Below are positions 27,103-36,326 of a stretch of DNA of 63,623 nucleotides, one piece after another. This DNA comes from Sphingomonas sp. CROZ-RG-20F-R02-07. GTDB lineage: Bacteria; Pseudomonadota; Alphaproteobacteria; Sphingomonadales; Sphingomonadaceae. Position 1 is the first letter of the stretch. Each line of letters opens with the position of its first letter. The position numbers were made by a program, and so were the translations under genes. The stretch lies in the NCBI RefSeq assembly GCF_022662335.1, contig NZ_JAKNQJ010000015.1:1-63623 (forward strand), read 5' to 3'. The notes below the pieces were generated by a model that ran no database searches, had not been told where the DNA came from, and was given only the letters and a program-made list of their open reading frames with translations.

Positions 27103-28413
27103 GTGGCAACGCGGATCGCGTCCGGTCCGCTGCGACCCGCCGCCGCCGCGCCTGACCTCGCGTCCGCGCCGGTACGCCGCGCGTGGCAGGCGCTACGCGA
27201 GTTGCGCTGGATGCGGGTGCTGGTGTTCACGCTGCTGCTGCCGCTGTTCGGGCAGAGCTTCCATTATGTGAAGACGGTGCCGGCGCTGTGGGCGATGTCC
27301 AAGGCGTTTCCGATCATCTCGCTGCCGCTCGCGCTGTTCCTGTTCACCGGCGCGCGGCCGGTGGGCGCGCGGCAGATGCTGCTGAGCTTCCTGTGGCTGG
27401 CGCTGGTGCCGACGTTCATCGCGCTCGGCACGTTTCAGCAGACCTTCTTCGTCGCGCTCACCTCGCAGGTGAAGCTGCTGCCTCTGCTATATTTCTTCTC
27501 GTTCCTGGGGCTGCTGCGCTGGCTGCGGCCGACGATGCGCGAACTCGCCGCCGGCTTCCTGGTCTGCGCGGTCGTCAGCTTCGTCCTGTTGCTGGTGATC
27601 TGGGCGCTCGCGCCGCAATCGGCCTATGCCGCGCATTACGTGGCGGGCGACGCGCCCCTGCTCGGCGCCGACAATCGCGGCAACCGCATCCGCCTGCCGA
27701 TGTTCTTCGGGATCGTCGGGCTGCTCTACGCCTATCGCCGCTTCCTCGCGCACTGGCGGCCGGGCTGGCTGGCGGCCTGGGGCGCGGGGTTCGGCCTGAT
27801 CTTCGCGCTGGTGCGGATGCGGTCGATCATCTTCGGGCTGATGCTGATGGCGACGATCAACATCTTCCTGGCGGCGAGCCCGCGGATGAAGATCATCCTG
27901 GTCGGCTTGCTGCCGTTTGCCGTCGCCGCGGTGTTTTCGGTGCCGTTCATGGCGTCGATCTTCAGCACCGACAAGGCATTCGCCTTCGACGTGCGCTGGA
28001 TATCCACCGTCAAGGCGATCGCGTTCCTCGGCACCGATCCGCTCCGCTGGATCTTCGGCGTGGGCTCGATCAGCCCGGTCGATCCGGCGGGCATGATGAC
28101 CTATTTCAACCATTTCTTCTTCCTGGCCGACATCACCTGGATGGGGATCCTATTCGAATTCGGGCTGGTGGGGGCGCTTCTGATCCTCGCGATCCCGGTG
28201 CGCGGGATCCTGATCTTCGCGGTGCTGCGACGGATGCGCGACGACCCCTTCGTCGCCGCGCTGCAGGATTATCTGGTCTATGCGATCCTGATCTCGGAGA
28301 TGTTTCCCATGACAATGGCGCCGGGCGAACTCGCGCTGATCCTGGCGGTCGGTGCCCACCGGCTGGCCGATCTGCGGCTAGAGGCCACCGCATCGCGGGC
28401 AGTCCGGTGGTGA
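27103..28413 (+). CDS. Polysaccharide polymerase (O-antigen ligase/Wzy-like)
   Basis: The 436-residue integral membrane protein has about ten hydrophobic segments and a large extracytoplasmic loop around residues 165-195 (APQSAYAAHYVAGDAPLLG). A second loop near 300-345 (GVGSISPVDPAGMMTYFNHFF) has the conserved HFFFLADITWMGILFEFG that resembles the Wzy_C/O-antigen ligase signature. The position between export protein and flippase makes the exopolysaccharide polymerase the likely role. The start is GTG at 27103, directly after the previous stop, and the stop overlaps the next start (GTGA). Confidence 0.82.
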   Translation: MATRIASGPLRPAAAAPDLASAPVRRAWQALRELRWMRVLVFTLLLPLFGQSFHYVKTVPALWAMSKAFPIISLPLALFLFTGARPVGARQMLLSFLWLALVPTFIALGTFQQTFFVALTSQVKLLPLLYFFSFLGLLRWLRPTMRELAAGFLVCAVVSFVLLLVIWALAPQSAYAAHYVAGDAPLLGADNRGNRIRLPMFFGIVGLLYAYRRFLAHWRPGWLAAWGAGFGLIFALVRMRSIIFGLMLMATINIFLAASPRMKIILVGLLPFAVAAVFSVPFMASIFSTDKAFAFDVRWISTVKAIAFLGTDPLRWIFGVGSISPVDPAGMMTYFNHFFFLADITWMGILFEFGLVGALLILAIPVRGILIFAVLRRMRDDPFVAALQDYLVYAILISEMFPMTMAPGELALILAVGAHRLADLRLEATASRAVRW

Positions 28414-30053
28414 GGCACGCGCTTCTTCTCGGCATCGCCGTCGTGGGTGCGGGCGCGCTGTCGCTGGCAGCGCTGGCGGGTTCGCCCGCGCCTGGCGACG
28501 GGGTCGTCCGGATCGCGATCGACGCCGGCGCGGACCGTCACCCGATCAGTCCGCTGATCTATGGCGCGAGCTTCGCCGGCCCGGCGGCGGCGCGCGACCT
28601 GCGCCTCGCGCTCGACCGATCGGGCGGCAACAGCGCCTCGCTCTACGATCCGCGCACCGAGGCGCGGGGCGCCGGGCGCGACTGGTATTTCGAAAGCATG
28701 CCGATCGGCGCCGACGAACCCGCCCAATATGGTGCGCGCTTCGTCGAGGTCGCGCGGGCAGGCGGCGCCGCGCCGATGGTCAGCGTGCCGATGATCGGCT
28801 GGGCCGCGGCGCTCGCGCCCCGCGGCGGCAAGCAGGCGGCGTTCGCGGTCTCGCGTTACGGCGCGCAGGCGGACCATGACGCGGCGGGCTTGTCCGATGC
28901 GGGCAATGGCGTGCGCGCGGACGGAACGCCCGTCGCCGGCAACGATCCGCGCGACGCCGCACGCCCGGCCGGGATCGACGAACGGCGCGAATGGGTGCGC
29001 GGCCTCGTCGCCCGCTTCGGCCCCGCCTCGCGGGGCGGCATTCCCTTCTACCTGATGGATAACGAGCCGACGCGCTGGCATGACATCCACCGCGACGTTC
29101 ATCCCGTGGGGCTGCACGCCAGCGAGCAGGCGCGACTGACGATCGACTATGCGCGGATGGTGAAGGCGATCGACCCGTCCGCGAAGACGGTCGCACCCGA
29201 GGCCTGGGGCTGGGGCGGCTATCGCTATAGCGGCTTCGACCAGCAGGCGGGCGACGCGCATGGCTATGCGAACCTGCCCGACCGGACGCGCGAGACCGGC
29301 GGCATGGACCTGATCCCGTGGCTGCTGATGCAGTGGAAGCGCGCCGGTCACCCGGTCGACGTGGTCAGCGTGCATGTCTATCCGCAGGGCGGCGAGTTTC
29401 GCGGTGGTGGCGACGACGATGTGTCGCCCGCGATGCAGGCGCGGCGCAACCGCTCGACCCGGTCGCTCTGGGACCCCGATTATGTCGACGAAAGCTGGAT
29501 CAAGGATCGCGTCGCGCTGATCCCGCGGCTGCGCGGATGGGTGACGCGCTATTATGATCCGGGCACGCCGATCGCGATTACCGAATACGACTGGGGGGCG
29601 CCGAACCACATGAACGGCGCGACGGCGGAAGCCGATATCCTGGGCATCTTCGGGCGCGAGGGGCTCGATATGGCGGCGCGCTGGATGACGCCGCCGCCGG
29701 GCAGTCCCGTCTATCTGGCGATGAAGCTCTTCCGCAATCCGGACGGACGCGGCGGCGGCTTCGGTGACACGAGCGTCGCGGCGCGGGTGCCCGATCCCGA
29801 CACCGTCTCCGCCTTCGCCGCGTTGCGCGGCCGGGTGCTGACGGTGATCGCGATCAACAAGCGCGCGGATGCGGCGGCGCCGGTGACGCTGGCGCTGACC
29901 CATCTGGGCGCGTCCGGCACGCTGTCGGGGACGCGGCTCGCCGCCGGGCGGCTCGCTCCGCTCGCACCGGCCCGTTATGCCGGCGGCCATGCCGATGCGG
30001 TCCTGCCGCCGCAGAGCGTCACGCTGTTCGCGTTGAACCCCGATGCGCGCTGA
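28410..30053 (+). CDS. Secreted glycoside hydrolase family 44-like enzyme
   Basis: The 547-residue protein has an N-terminal hydrophobic signal (about 4-23). The mature start RIAIDAGADRHPISPLIYG matches the GH44 N terminus. The acid/base Glu219 lies in YLMDNEP and the nucleophile Glu392 in AITEYDWGAPNH, both at family positions. A C-terminal beta-sandwich follows (about 440-547). GH44 enzymes cut beta-1,4-glucans or xyloglucan. Inside an exopolysaccharide operon it may trim or release the native polymer, which would suggest a beta-1,4-linked backbone; that is inference. The start is GTG at 28410, overlapping the polymerase stop. It overlaps the flippase gene by 11 bases. Confidence 0.87.
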   Translation: MRHALLLGIAVVGAGALSLAALAGSPAPGDGVVRIAIDAGADRHPISPLIYGASFAGPAAARDLRLALDRSGGNSASLYDPRTEARGAGRDWYFESMPIGADEPAQYGARFVEVARAGGAAPMVSVPMIGWAAALAPRGGKQAAFAVSRYGAQADHDAAGLSDAGNGVRADGTPVAGNDPRDAARPAGIDERREWVRGLVARFGPASRGGIPFYLMDNEPTRWHDIHRDVHPVGLHASEQARLTIDYARMVKAIDPSAKTVAPEAWGWGGYRYSGFDQQAGDAHGYANLPDRTRETGGMDLIPWLLMQWKRAGHPVDVVSVHVYPQGGEFRGGGDDDVSPAMQARRNRSTRSLWDPDYVDESWIKDRVALIPRLRGWVTRYYDPGTPIAITEYDWGAPNHMNGATAEADILGIFGREGLDMAARWMTPPPGSPVYLAMKLFRNPDGRGGGFGDTSVAARVPDPDTVSAFAALRGRVLTVIAINKRADAAAPVTLALTHLGASGTLSGTRLAAGRLAPLAPARYAGGHADAVLPPQSVTLFALNPDAR

Positions 30054-31374
30054 TCGTCTGGGCCGGCTGCGCCGCCAATATGGCGGGTCGCTCGTCACCA
30101 CCGGCACGCGGCTGATCGACGTGCCGTGCCGATACGGCATGCACCTGATGATCGCGTTGCGCCTGCCGCTGGCGCAGGTCGGGGCCTTCTACATCGTCTT
30201 CGGCACGATGCTGCTGCTGTCGGGACTGGGGCGGCTGGGCATCGACCGCGCGCTCACCCGCGAGATGGCACGCGTGCTGGCGGGCGGCGATGCCGCCTCC
30301 GCCCGCGCGTCGATGATCCGTGCGTTCGCGGTGGTGCTGGCGCTGTCGCTGGGGCTGACCGCGATCGCCGCCGCCGCCGCCTGGCCGCTGGCGATGTGGG
30401 TGATGCACAAGCCCGACATGGTTCCGCTGTTCCTGATCGGCGCGCTGCTGATCGTGCCGCAGAACATGGGCAATGCGATCGCCGGCGCGCTGGCGGGGCT
30501 GCACCGCGTCACGCAGAGCCAGATTGTCTATACCTGGCTGTGGCCCGGCCTGTTCTGCGTCACCGCCTTCCTGCTGCCGCTGAGCGCGGCGCACGCGCTG
30601 GCGGCGGTGGCGGTCGCAATGACGCTGGCGACGCTGATCGGCGGCATCATGCTCGTCCGCGATCTGCCACGGCGCAACGGCGTGGCCGGGCAGGCCGAGC
30701 CCGCTCCGACGCCGCTGCTCGCCACCGGCCTGTCGCTGTTCAGCCTGGAGCTGGTGCAGCTCGCGATCAGCGCGGCGCCGCCCTTCGTGCTCGGCGCGTT
30801 GTCGTCGGCCGAGCAGGTGGGCCTGTATGCGATCGCGTGGCGCGTGGTGCTGGTGATCTACATGTTCGTCAGCGGCGTGGCCTCGATGGTGTCGCCGCGT
30901 TTCGCCCGCCTCTATGTGCTGGAGGATCGCGCCGGGCTGGTGCGCGAGGCGGGCCGCGCGATCGGCTTTGCGCTGACGCTGGCGATCGTCCCCATCCTGC
31001 TCGTCACGCTGGAGCCCGCGCGCATCCTCATGCTGTTCGGCAGCCAGTTCGAGCCGGCCGCGCCCGCCTTGCGCATCCTGCTGGTGGGGCAGCTCGCCGC
31101 GACGCTGACGACCACCACGCCCGAACTGCTCGGCATGACCGGCTATGCGCGATCGCTGTTGCGGATCAACGCGCTGGCGCTCTTCACGTTGATCGCGGGG
31201 CTGGTCTGCTTCGCACGGCCGCTGGGAGCGAACGGCGCCGCGCTGGCGACTGCGGCGACGATGGTGGTGAACGCGATCGGCGTGACCCTCGTGTGCCGCC
31301 GCGAGCTGGGGTTCGTGCCGCTCGGCGCGCTCTACGGTGCGTGGCGCCGCCCGAGCCGCGTCGCGCACCAATAG
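30043..31374 (+). CDS. Lipid-linked oligosaccharide flippase (Wzx-like, MATE/MOP fold)
   Basis: The 443-residue protein has about twelve to fourteen membrane segments and the polysaccharide-biosynthesis (MOP) pattern, for example LGRLGIDRALTREMARVL near residue 65, GNAIAGALAGLHRVTQ near 145 and LFGSQFEPAAPALRILLVGQ near 335. It should flip undecaprenyl-linked repeat units to the periplasm for the adjacent polymerase. It starts inside the GH44 gene (11-base overlap), and its last 43 bases overlap the convergent epimerase gene, so the two transcripts are antisense at their ends. Confidence 0.88.
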   Translation: MRADRLGRLRRQYGGSLVTTGTRLIDVPCRYGMHLMIALRLPLAQVGAFYIVFGTMLLLSGLGRLGIDRALTREMARVLAGGDAASARASMIRAFAVVLALSLGLTAIAAAAAWPLAMWVMHKPDMVPLFLIGALLIVPQNMGNAIAGALAGLHRVTQSQIVYTWLWPGLFCVTAFLLPLSAAHALAAVAVAMTLATLIGGIMLVRDLPRRNGVAGQAEPAPTPLLATGLSLFSLELVQLAISAAPPFVLGALSSAEQVGLYAIAWRVVLVIYMFVSGVASMVSPRFARLYVLEDRAGLVREAGRAIGFALTLAIVPILLVTLEPARILMLFGSQFEPAAPALRILLVGQLAATLTTTTPELLGMTGYARSLLRINALALFTLIAGLVCFARPLGANGAALATAATMVVNAIGVTLVCRRELGFVPLGALYGAWRRPSRVAHQ

Positions 31375-32261
31375 GCCGCCTCCGCGACGCCGGTGTCGAG
31401 CGGCGTCCAGCCGATCCCCAGCGCGCGCGTGGCGCGGGCGGAATCGAGCGTCGCGTCGCGCCGCCAGAACCGCACCAGCGAGGGCGGGATGGGGGGCGGG
31501 GCGCGGCGGGTGAGCGACTCGGCGAGCTTCAGCGGCACCGCGAGCGCTCTGGCCTCCACATCGAGCCGCCACGCCGGGATGCGGCGGATCGGCACCGTGC
31601 CGAGCGCGTGCGCGAAGGCGCGGAAATAGCCGTTCCAGCGCGGCGCGTCGGGCATCGCCAGGTTGAACGGCCCGCGCTGCTCGGCGTCGGCCAGCGCCGC
31701 GAGGATCGCGGCCACCACGTCGTTGACATGGACGATGTTGCTGCAGCCGTCGCCACCCGCGCCCAGATCGCCGATCCGCCCCGCGGCGAGCAGCCGCGCG
31801 ATGCGCAGCGACCATTGTGTGCTGCCCGCGCCATAGATGCAGCCGGGGCGCAGCAGGACGGTGTCGGGTACGCCGCGCGCCAGCCGTTCCGCCGCGATCT
31901 TGGCCGCGGCATAGCCGTCCGATCGGCCGCAAAGCGGGGTGTCTTCGTCGATCCGGCCGGTCGCCGCGCCATAGACCGCCATCGAACTGAGATGCACGAT
32001 CCGGCGATCGCGCGCCGCGGCGAACAGCGCGGCGGCGTTGCGGACGATCGTGCGGCGGTCGCCGGTGACGCAGTTCACCACCGCATCGATCCCCGGCAGC
32101 ACGCCCGCGATCGCGGCTTCGTCGGTGGCGTCGAGCACGCGGCGGGTGGCGGATCCGTCGCGGCGCACGCCCGCGATCGGCGTCGCCCAGTCCGCCAGCG
32201 CCAGCGCGGCGACGACGCGGCGCCCGACGAATCCGTCCGCACCCAGCACCAGCACGCGCAT
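31332..32261 (-). CDS. NAD(P)-dependent sugar epimerase/dehydratase (extended SDR)
   Basis: The 309-residue protein begins MRVLVLGADGFVGRRVVAAL (Rossmann GxxGxxG) and has the catalytic triad Ser in HLSSMAVYG, Tyr and Lys in DGYAAAKIAAE (YxxxK), and the substrate-side motif LLRPGCIYGAGS. It likely makes or modifies a nucleotide sugar for the exopolysaccharide. The ATG at 32261 shares its A with the stop of the upstream GMC gene (TGATG), and a GTG one codon earlier is possible. Its 3' end overlaps the flippase gene by 43 bases on the other strand. Confidence 0.87.
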   Translation of the reverse strand: MRVLVLGADGFVGRRVVAALALADWATPIAGVRRDGSATRRVLDATDEAAIAGVLPGIDAVVNCVTGDRRTIVRNAAALFAAARDRRIVHLSSMAVYGAATGRIDEDTPLCGRSDGYAAAKIAAERLARGVPDTVLLRPGCIYGAGSTQWSLRIARLLAAGRIGDLGAGGDGCSNIVHVNDVVAAILAALADAEQRGPFNLAMPDAPRWNGYFRAFAHALGTVPIRRIPAWRLDVEARALAVPLKLAESLTRRAPPPIPPSLVRFWRRDATLDSARATRALGIGWTPLDTGVAEAAYWCATRLGRRHAP

Positions 32262-33913
32262 CACGCCGCCGCCAGTCGATCCGCCAGCCGCAGCGCCAGC
32301 GCGACCGCGGTGAGCGTCGGATTGGCCTGGCTCGAGGTGGGGAAGACCGCTGCGCCGGCGAGGTGGAGATTGGCGATCCCGTGGACCCGGCCGTCGCCGT
32401 CCACCATGCTCGTGCGCGGATCGGTGCCCATCCGTGCGGTGCCGATATGGTGGCCGGGATAGGCGCCGTACCGCATCACCTCCGCCGCGACGCTATCGGG
32501 ATCATAGGTGAAGCGCCCGCAGCCCGAGCGTTCGAGATCCTCGGCGAGCAGTGCGAGCGCCACGCGCACGGTCTCGATATCGCCCGGCGCATGGCGCCAG
32601 TCGGCGACGAGCCGCGGCATGCCCCATGCGTCGCGATCGGTGCCCAGATACACCCGGCTGTCGCGGTTCGGCTGTTGTTCGGCATGGAAGTCGAGGCTGT
32701 AGCGCCCGTTGCGCGGCACCACCACAACGGACGGATATTTGCGAGTCGCGAACCGGCGGCCGACGAGCATGGTGGTCGCGAAGCGCGCCACCGCCAGCGG
32801 CTGGCGAGCGACGTTGAGCGCGTGGTGCAGCAGCCGGCCGAGGCCTGCGTCCCCGTCATCGTCTGCCAGCCGCGCGCGGTAGCGGCGGGGCACGAGTGCC
32901 TTCCCAAGCATCAGCGCCGACAGCGGCCCGGTGCCGTGCGACGGATCGGCGATGCGCGGATGGTGGAGGCGCGCGACGAAATTGCCGATGCGGTGCGCGC
33001 GCTGCGCATTCTCGGCGAGCGCAAGGCGGCGGCGGCAATAGGTGCCGTCCTCGGCCACGTCATAGCCGTGCCAGACCGCATCGCGGCCGCCCGCGGGCGC
33101 GAAGCTGCCGATCGTGCCCGCCAGATGGCTCATATAATAGCGGCCTAGCACGTCATGATGGTTGCCGATTCCGTTCGGGTGAACGGTGCGGCTGGCGAGC
33201 AGCAGCCGCGCGGTCTCCAGTCCGCCGGCGCAGAGCACGAACTGCCGTGCCGATACGGCGATCGGCGTGCCGTCGCGGCGGTGCAGGTCGAGCGCTTCCA
33301 CCCAAGTGCCGTCCGGATCGAGCCGGATATCGGCGACCGCGGCATCCAGCAGCAGGCGGATGCGCGGCGATGCGGCGAGTCGGTCGCGGTAGCGCGTGCC
33401 GAAATCGGTCGGGCAACTGAAGCGTTCGAGCCGGTCGGTCGAGAAATGCGTGCCGCGAAAGCCTGCGATCATCGGCCGTGCGCCAGGGCGCAGCGCGGTG
33501 TCGGCGCGATAATCGAACGCGCCCGCCTCGCACAGCGCGTTGGCTTTCGGGTAATAGGGCGCCAGCGCCTCGGGCCCGATCGGCCAACCGCTTTCGGGAA
33601 TCCAGTTGCGCGGTTCGAAATCGATCGGGTCGAGCGGCATGCAGCGCCCGCCCCAGATCGTGGTGCTGCCGCCAAGCCGGCGTTCGCGATATTCGTCGAG
33701 CGGCGGGTGAAGCGCGGGATCGGTCACGGTGCCGCGATAGGCGTCCTGCACCGCGGCGTCGTGCCGCGTGCCGCCCGCCTCCACCAGCAGCACGTCGCGG
33801 CCTGCATCACCGAGCGCGAGCGCGAGCGCGATGCCCGCCGCGCCCGCGCCCACGATGCAGATGTCGGCGGACAGGGGCTCGGGGCCGGTTAGGTCTTGCG
33901 CGCTCAGGATCAC
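32261..33913 (-). CDS. GMC-family FAD oxidoreductase
   Basis: The 550-residue protein has an N-terminal FAD motif, DICIVGAGAAGIALALALG (about 18-36), the GMC signature region RRLGGSTTIWGGRCMPLD near 90, and the C-terminal HHIGTARMG and GAAVFPTSSQANPTLTAVAL (catalytic His pair region). GMC enzymes oxidise alcohols, often of sugars. In this locus it could oxidise a sugar of the repeat unit or a lipid carrier. The start is GTG at 33913 (VILSAQ); the frame is open further upstream but overlaps the divergent glycosyltransferase gene. Translation is coupled to the epimerase by TGATG. Confidence 0.87.
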   Translation of the reverse strand: MILSAQDLTGPEPLSADICIVGAGAAGIALALALGDAGRDVLLVEAGGTRHDAAVQDAYRGTVTDPALHPPLDEYRERRLGGSTTIWGGRCMPLDPIDFEPRNWIPESGWPIGPEALAPYYPKANALCEAGAFDYRADTALRPGARPMIAGFRGTHFSTDRLERFSCPTDFGTRYRDRLAASPRIRLLLDAAVADIRLDPDGTWVEALDLHRRDGTPIAVSARQFVLCAGGLETARLLLASRTVHPNGIGNHHDVLGRYYMSHLAGTIGSFAPAGGRDAVWHGYDVAEDGTYCRRRLALAENAQRAHRIGNFVARLHHPRIADPSHGTGPLSALMLGKALVPRRYRARLADDDGDAGLGRLLHHALNVARQPLAVARFATTMLVGRRFATRKYPSVVVVPRNGRYSLDFHAEQQPNRDSRVYLGTDRDAWGMPRLVADWRHAPGDIETVRVALALLAEDLERSGCGRFTYDPDSVAAEVMRYGAYPGHHIGTARMGTDPRTSMVDGDGRVHGIANLHLAGAAVFPTSSQANPTLTAVALALRLADRLAAA

Positions 33914-34023
33914 GCGCCGGGCATAGCGGCCAAGCGCTTCACGTCGGTTAACGCACGCGCAGTTTCGCGGTGAGGGGATGTTAACGCCGAGCGGGTAGCC
34001 GGCGGCTGAGGAGACGAAACGGC

Positions 34024-34806
34024 ATGGACCTCCAGCACGGCGGCCTCGAACGGCGGCGGCGCAAGCCCGTGTTCGGGATGCGGATCGGCGATCTCGACGT
34101 CGCGCAGAGCGCACAGCGCATGCTGTCCGTCCGGCGCAGCGCGGCCGAGGGCGTCGGGCTGTTCGCCACCCCCAATATCCAGCACGTCGCGCTGGCGAAC
34201 GCCGATCCCGAATTCTCCGCCGCGCTGCGCGGGGCGCAGATCGTCGTGGCCGACGGCTTTCCGGTCTATCGCTTCGCCCGGCTGCGCGGGCTCGATCTGC
34301 CCGGCCGGGTGACGGGGCGCGAGGTGGTGGAGGCGATGTTCGCCAATCCCGCCGCGCTAATCGGGCATCGCGGCTTCTTCGTGGTCGACAGCGCCGATAG
34401 CGCGGCGGCGATCGCCGCCTGGGCGGCCGAAACGCTGCCGGGCTTTGCGTGCGAGACTCATGTGCCGCCGTTCGGCTTCGACCGCGACTTGGCCTATGGC
34501 ATCGGTCTCGCCGACGCGATCCGCAGCTTCGACGCCAGCCTGTTGTTCCTGTGCATCGGCGCGCCCAAGAGCGAGTTGTTCGTGCACCGCCACCGCGCGC
34601 TGCTGCCGCCCTGCTGGGCGCTGTGCGTCGGCCAGTCGTTCCGGCTGATCCTTGGCCAGACGACCCCGCCGCCCGCGCTGATGGTGCGGCTGAACCTCGA
34701 ATGGCTGTGGCGCATCGCGCTGGAGCCCAAGCGGATGCTGCGCCGCTACGGCCCCAGCGCCTTCGGCTTCCTGCGCGCGGCGGTCGCCGATTTGCGCGGC
34801 CGCTGA
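34024..34806 (+). CDS. WecG/TagA/CpsF-family glycosyltransferase (GT26)
   Basis: The 260-residue protein matches the GT26 fold: TPNIQHVALANADPEF near 50, VVADGFPVYRFARL near 75, LLFLCIGAPKSELF near 175, and PPALMVRLNLEWLWRI with EPKRMLRR at the C terminus, a membrane-associating tail. Family members add a sugar to an undecaprenyl-PP-linked primer, as GumM does. It is the only classical glycosyltransferase inside the main locus apart from the priming enzyme. It is divergent from the GMC gene, 110 bases apart, with GAGGAG upstream. Confidence 0.88.
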   Translation: MDLQHGGLERRRRKPVFGMRIGDLDVAQSAQRMLSVRRSAAEGVGLFATPNIQHVALANADPEFSAALRGAQIVVADGFPVYRFARLRGLDLPGRVTGREVVEAMFANPAALIGHRGFFVVDSADSAAAIAAWAAETLPGFACETHVPPFGFDRDLAYGIGLADAIRSFDASLLFLCIGAPKSELFVHRHRALLPPCWALCVGQSFRLILGQTTPPPALMVRLNLEWLWRIALEPKRMLRRYGPSAFGFLRAAVADLRGR

Positions 34807-34873
34807 CCTCCTTACCCGATCTTAACCCCGACGCCCCTAATCCGGGCGCCGACCGAGCCTTGAGGATAGTCCA

Positions 34874-35125
34874 TTGGAACAGCAACTGCGCACGATCCTC
34901 GACGAAGTGGCGGGATTGTCGAGGCCGGCGGCCGATCTCGCGCCGCGCGACGACCTGTTCGCCGCGGGGCTCACCTCGTTCGCGACGGTGGGCGTGATGC
35001 TGGCGATCGAGGATGAATTCGATGTCGCCTTTCCCGATGCGCTGCTGGTGCGCTCCACCTTTCAGAGCATCGCTTCGCTCTCTGCCGTGATCGCGGGTCT
35101 GGGAGCCCAGTCGCGTGCTGCATGA
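34874..35125 (+). CDS. Acyl/aminoacyl carrier protein
   Basis: This 83-residue acidic helical protein has the carrier signature DDLFAAGLTSFATV, where Ser35 is the expected 4'-phosphopantetheine site, followed by MLAIEDEFDVAFPDALL (helix II-III). A TTG start at 34874 has GAGG eight bases upstream. It is too diverged from fatty-acid AcpP (DSLD is replaced by LTSF) and belongs to the stand-alone carrier proteins used by special ligases. Its end overlaps the acyl-CoA dehydrogenase gene by 11 bases, and the amino acid:carrier-protein ligase is two genes on. Confidence 0.9.
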   Translation: MEQQLRTILDEVAGLSRPAADLAPRDDLFAAGLTSFATVGVMLAIEDEFDVAFPDALLVRSTFQSIASLSAVIAGLGAQSRAA

Positions 35126-36326
35126 CACGCGTCTGCCCGGGCAAGTGCCGCTGACGGGGATCGAGCGCGTGGCGCGGATCGCCGCGGACCATGCCGATGC
35201 GGTGGATCGCGAAGGGCGCTTCCCGGCCGAGGCGATCGCGGCGTTGCGCGAGGAGGGGCTGCTCGGCGCGATGGTGCCGGTGCATCTGGGCGGCCATGGC
35301 GCCACGCTCGCGACGATCGCGCATCAGGCGCAGCGGCTCGGCCGCGCCTGTTCGTCCAGTGCGATGATCTATGCGATGCACCAGATCCAGGTGGCGTGCA
35401 TCGTCGCGCACGGTCTGGACCAGCCCTGGCACCGCGACTTCGCCGGCCGGATCGCCGCCGAGGGATTGCTGCTGGCTTCGATCACCTCCGAAGTGGGGAT
35501 CGGCGGCGACATGCGCTCTAGCCTGTGCGCGGCGCCCGCCGTCGATGGCCGCGTGGCGATCGTCAAACAGGCGCCGACCGTCTCCTATGGCGAGCAGGCC
35601 GATGCCTATCTGGTCACCGCACGCCGCGATGCGGAGGCGCCCGCCTCGGATCAGGTGCTCGTCACCATCCTCAAGGCGCAGAGCCGCGTCGAGGCGACCG
35701 GCAACTGGGATGCGCTCGGTATGCGCGGCACATGCAGCACGGCCTTCACCTTCGCCGGCGACGGCGTGGCGGCGCAGATCCTGCCCGTGCCGTTTGCCGA
35801 GATCGCCGCCGATTCGATGGTGCCCGTCTCGCATCTGCTCTGGGGCGCGGTGTGGACCGGGATCGCGGTCGAGGCGCTGTCGCGCGCGCGCCAGTTCCTG
35901 CGCGCGCAGGCGCGGCGCCAGCCGGGCGTCGTCCTGCCGGGTGCGGCGCGGCTGATGCGCGCGGCAGGGCAGCTCGATCTGATGCAGGCGCGGCTCCACG
36001 ATCTGATCGGCCGCTTCGATGCCTGTCATACGCTCGGCAGCGAGCGCACGGTCGTCGGCGCGGACGAGGCGGGATGGCCGGCCGGCATGGCGCGCGCCGC
36101 CACGCTCAACACGCTGAAGCACGACGTGTCGGAGATGTGCCACCAGGTGGTGCTCCAGGCGCTGCTGATCTGCGGCATGGCCGGGTACAAGAACGGCACC
36201 GAATTCAGCATCGGCCGCATGCTGCGCGACATCCTGTCGGCGCAGCTCATGATCTCGAACGACCGGATTGCCGCGAACACCGGCACGCTGCTGCTCGCGC
36301 AACGCACCGAATTGGGGACCTTGTGA
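35115..36326 (+). CDS. Acyl-CoA dehydrogenase-family flavoprotein acting with the carrier protein
   Basis: The 403-residue protein has full acyl-CoA dehydrogenase architecture: a helical N domain, a middle domain with LASITSEVGIGGDMRSS and VSYGEQADAYLVTARR, TGNWDALGMRGTCSTAFTF, and a C-terminal four-helix domain. Known relatives PltE and RedW oxidise prolyl groups bound to carrier proteins, so an aminoacyl-S-carrier protein is a reasonable substrate here. The start is GTG at 35115 within the carrier-protein gene. The stop shares a base with the ligase start (TGATG). The bound substrate is inferred from operon context only. Confidence 0.85.
   Translation: MLHDTRLPGQVPLTGIERVARIAADHADAVDREGRFPAEAIAALREEGLLGAMVPVHLGGHGATLATIAHQAQRLGRACSSSAMIYAMHQIQVACIVAHGLDQPWHRDFAGRIAAEGLLLASITSEVGIGGDMRSSLCAAPAVDGRVAIVKQAPTVSYGEQADAYLVTARRDAEAPASDQVLVTILKAQSRVEATGNWDALGMRGTCSTAFTFAGDGVAAQILPVPFAEIAADSMVPVSHLLWGAVWTGIAVEALSRARQFLRAQARRQPGVVLPGAARLMRAAGQLDLMQARLHDLIGRFDACHTLGSERTVVGADEAGWPAGMARAATLNTLKHDVSEMCHQVVLQALLICGMAGYKNGTEFSIGRMLRDILSAQLMISNDRIAANTGTLLLAQRTELGTL

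Noticed and set aside
33914..35305. Upstream extension of the GMC oxidoreductase frame
   Set aside because: It overlaps the well-supported glycosyltransferase and carrier-protein genes on the other strand and is Arg/Ser-rich.
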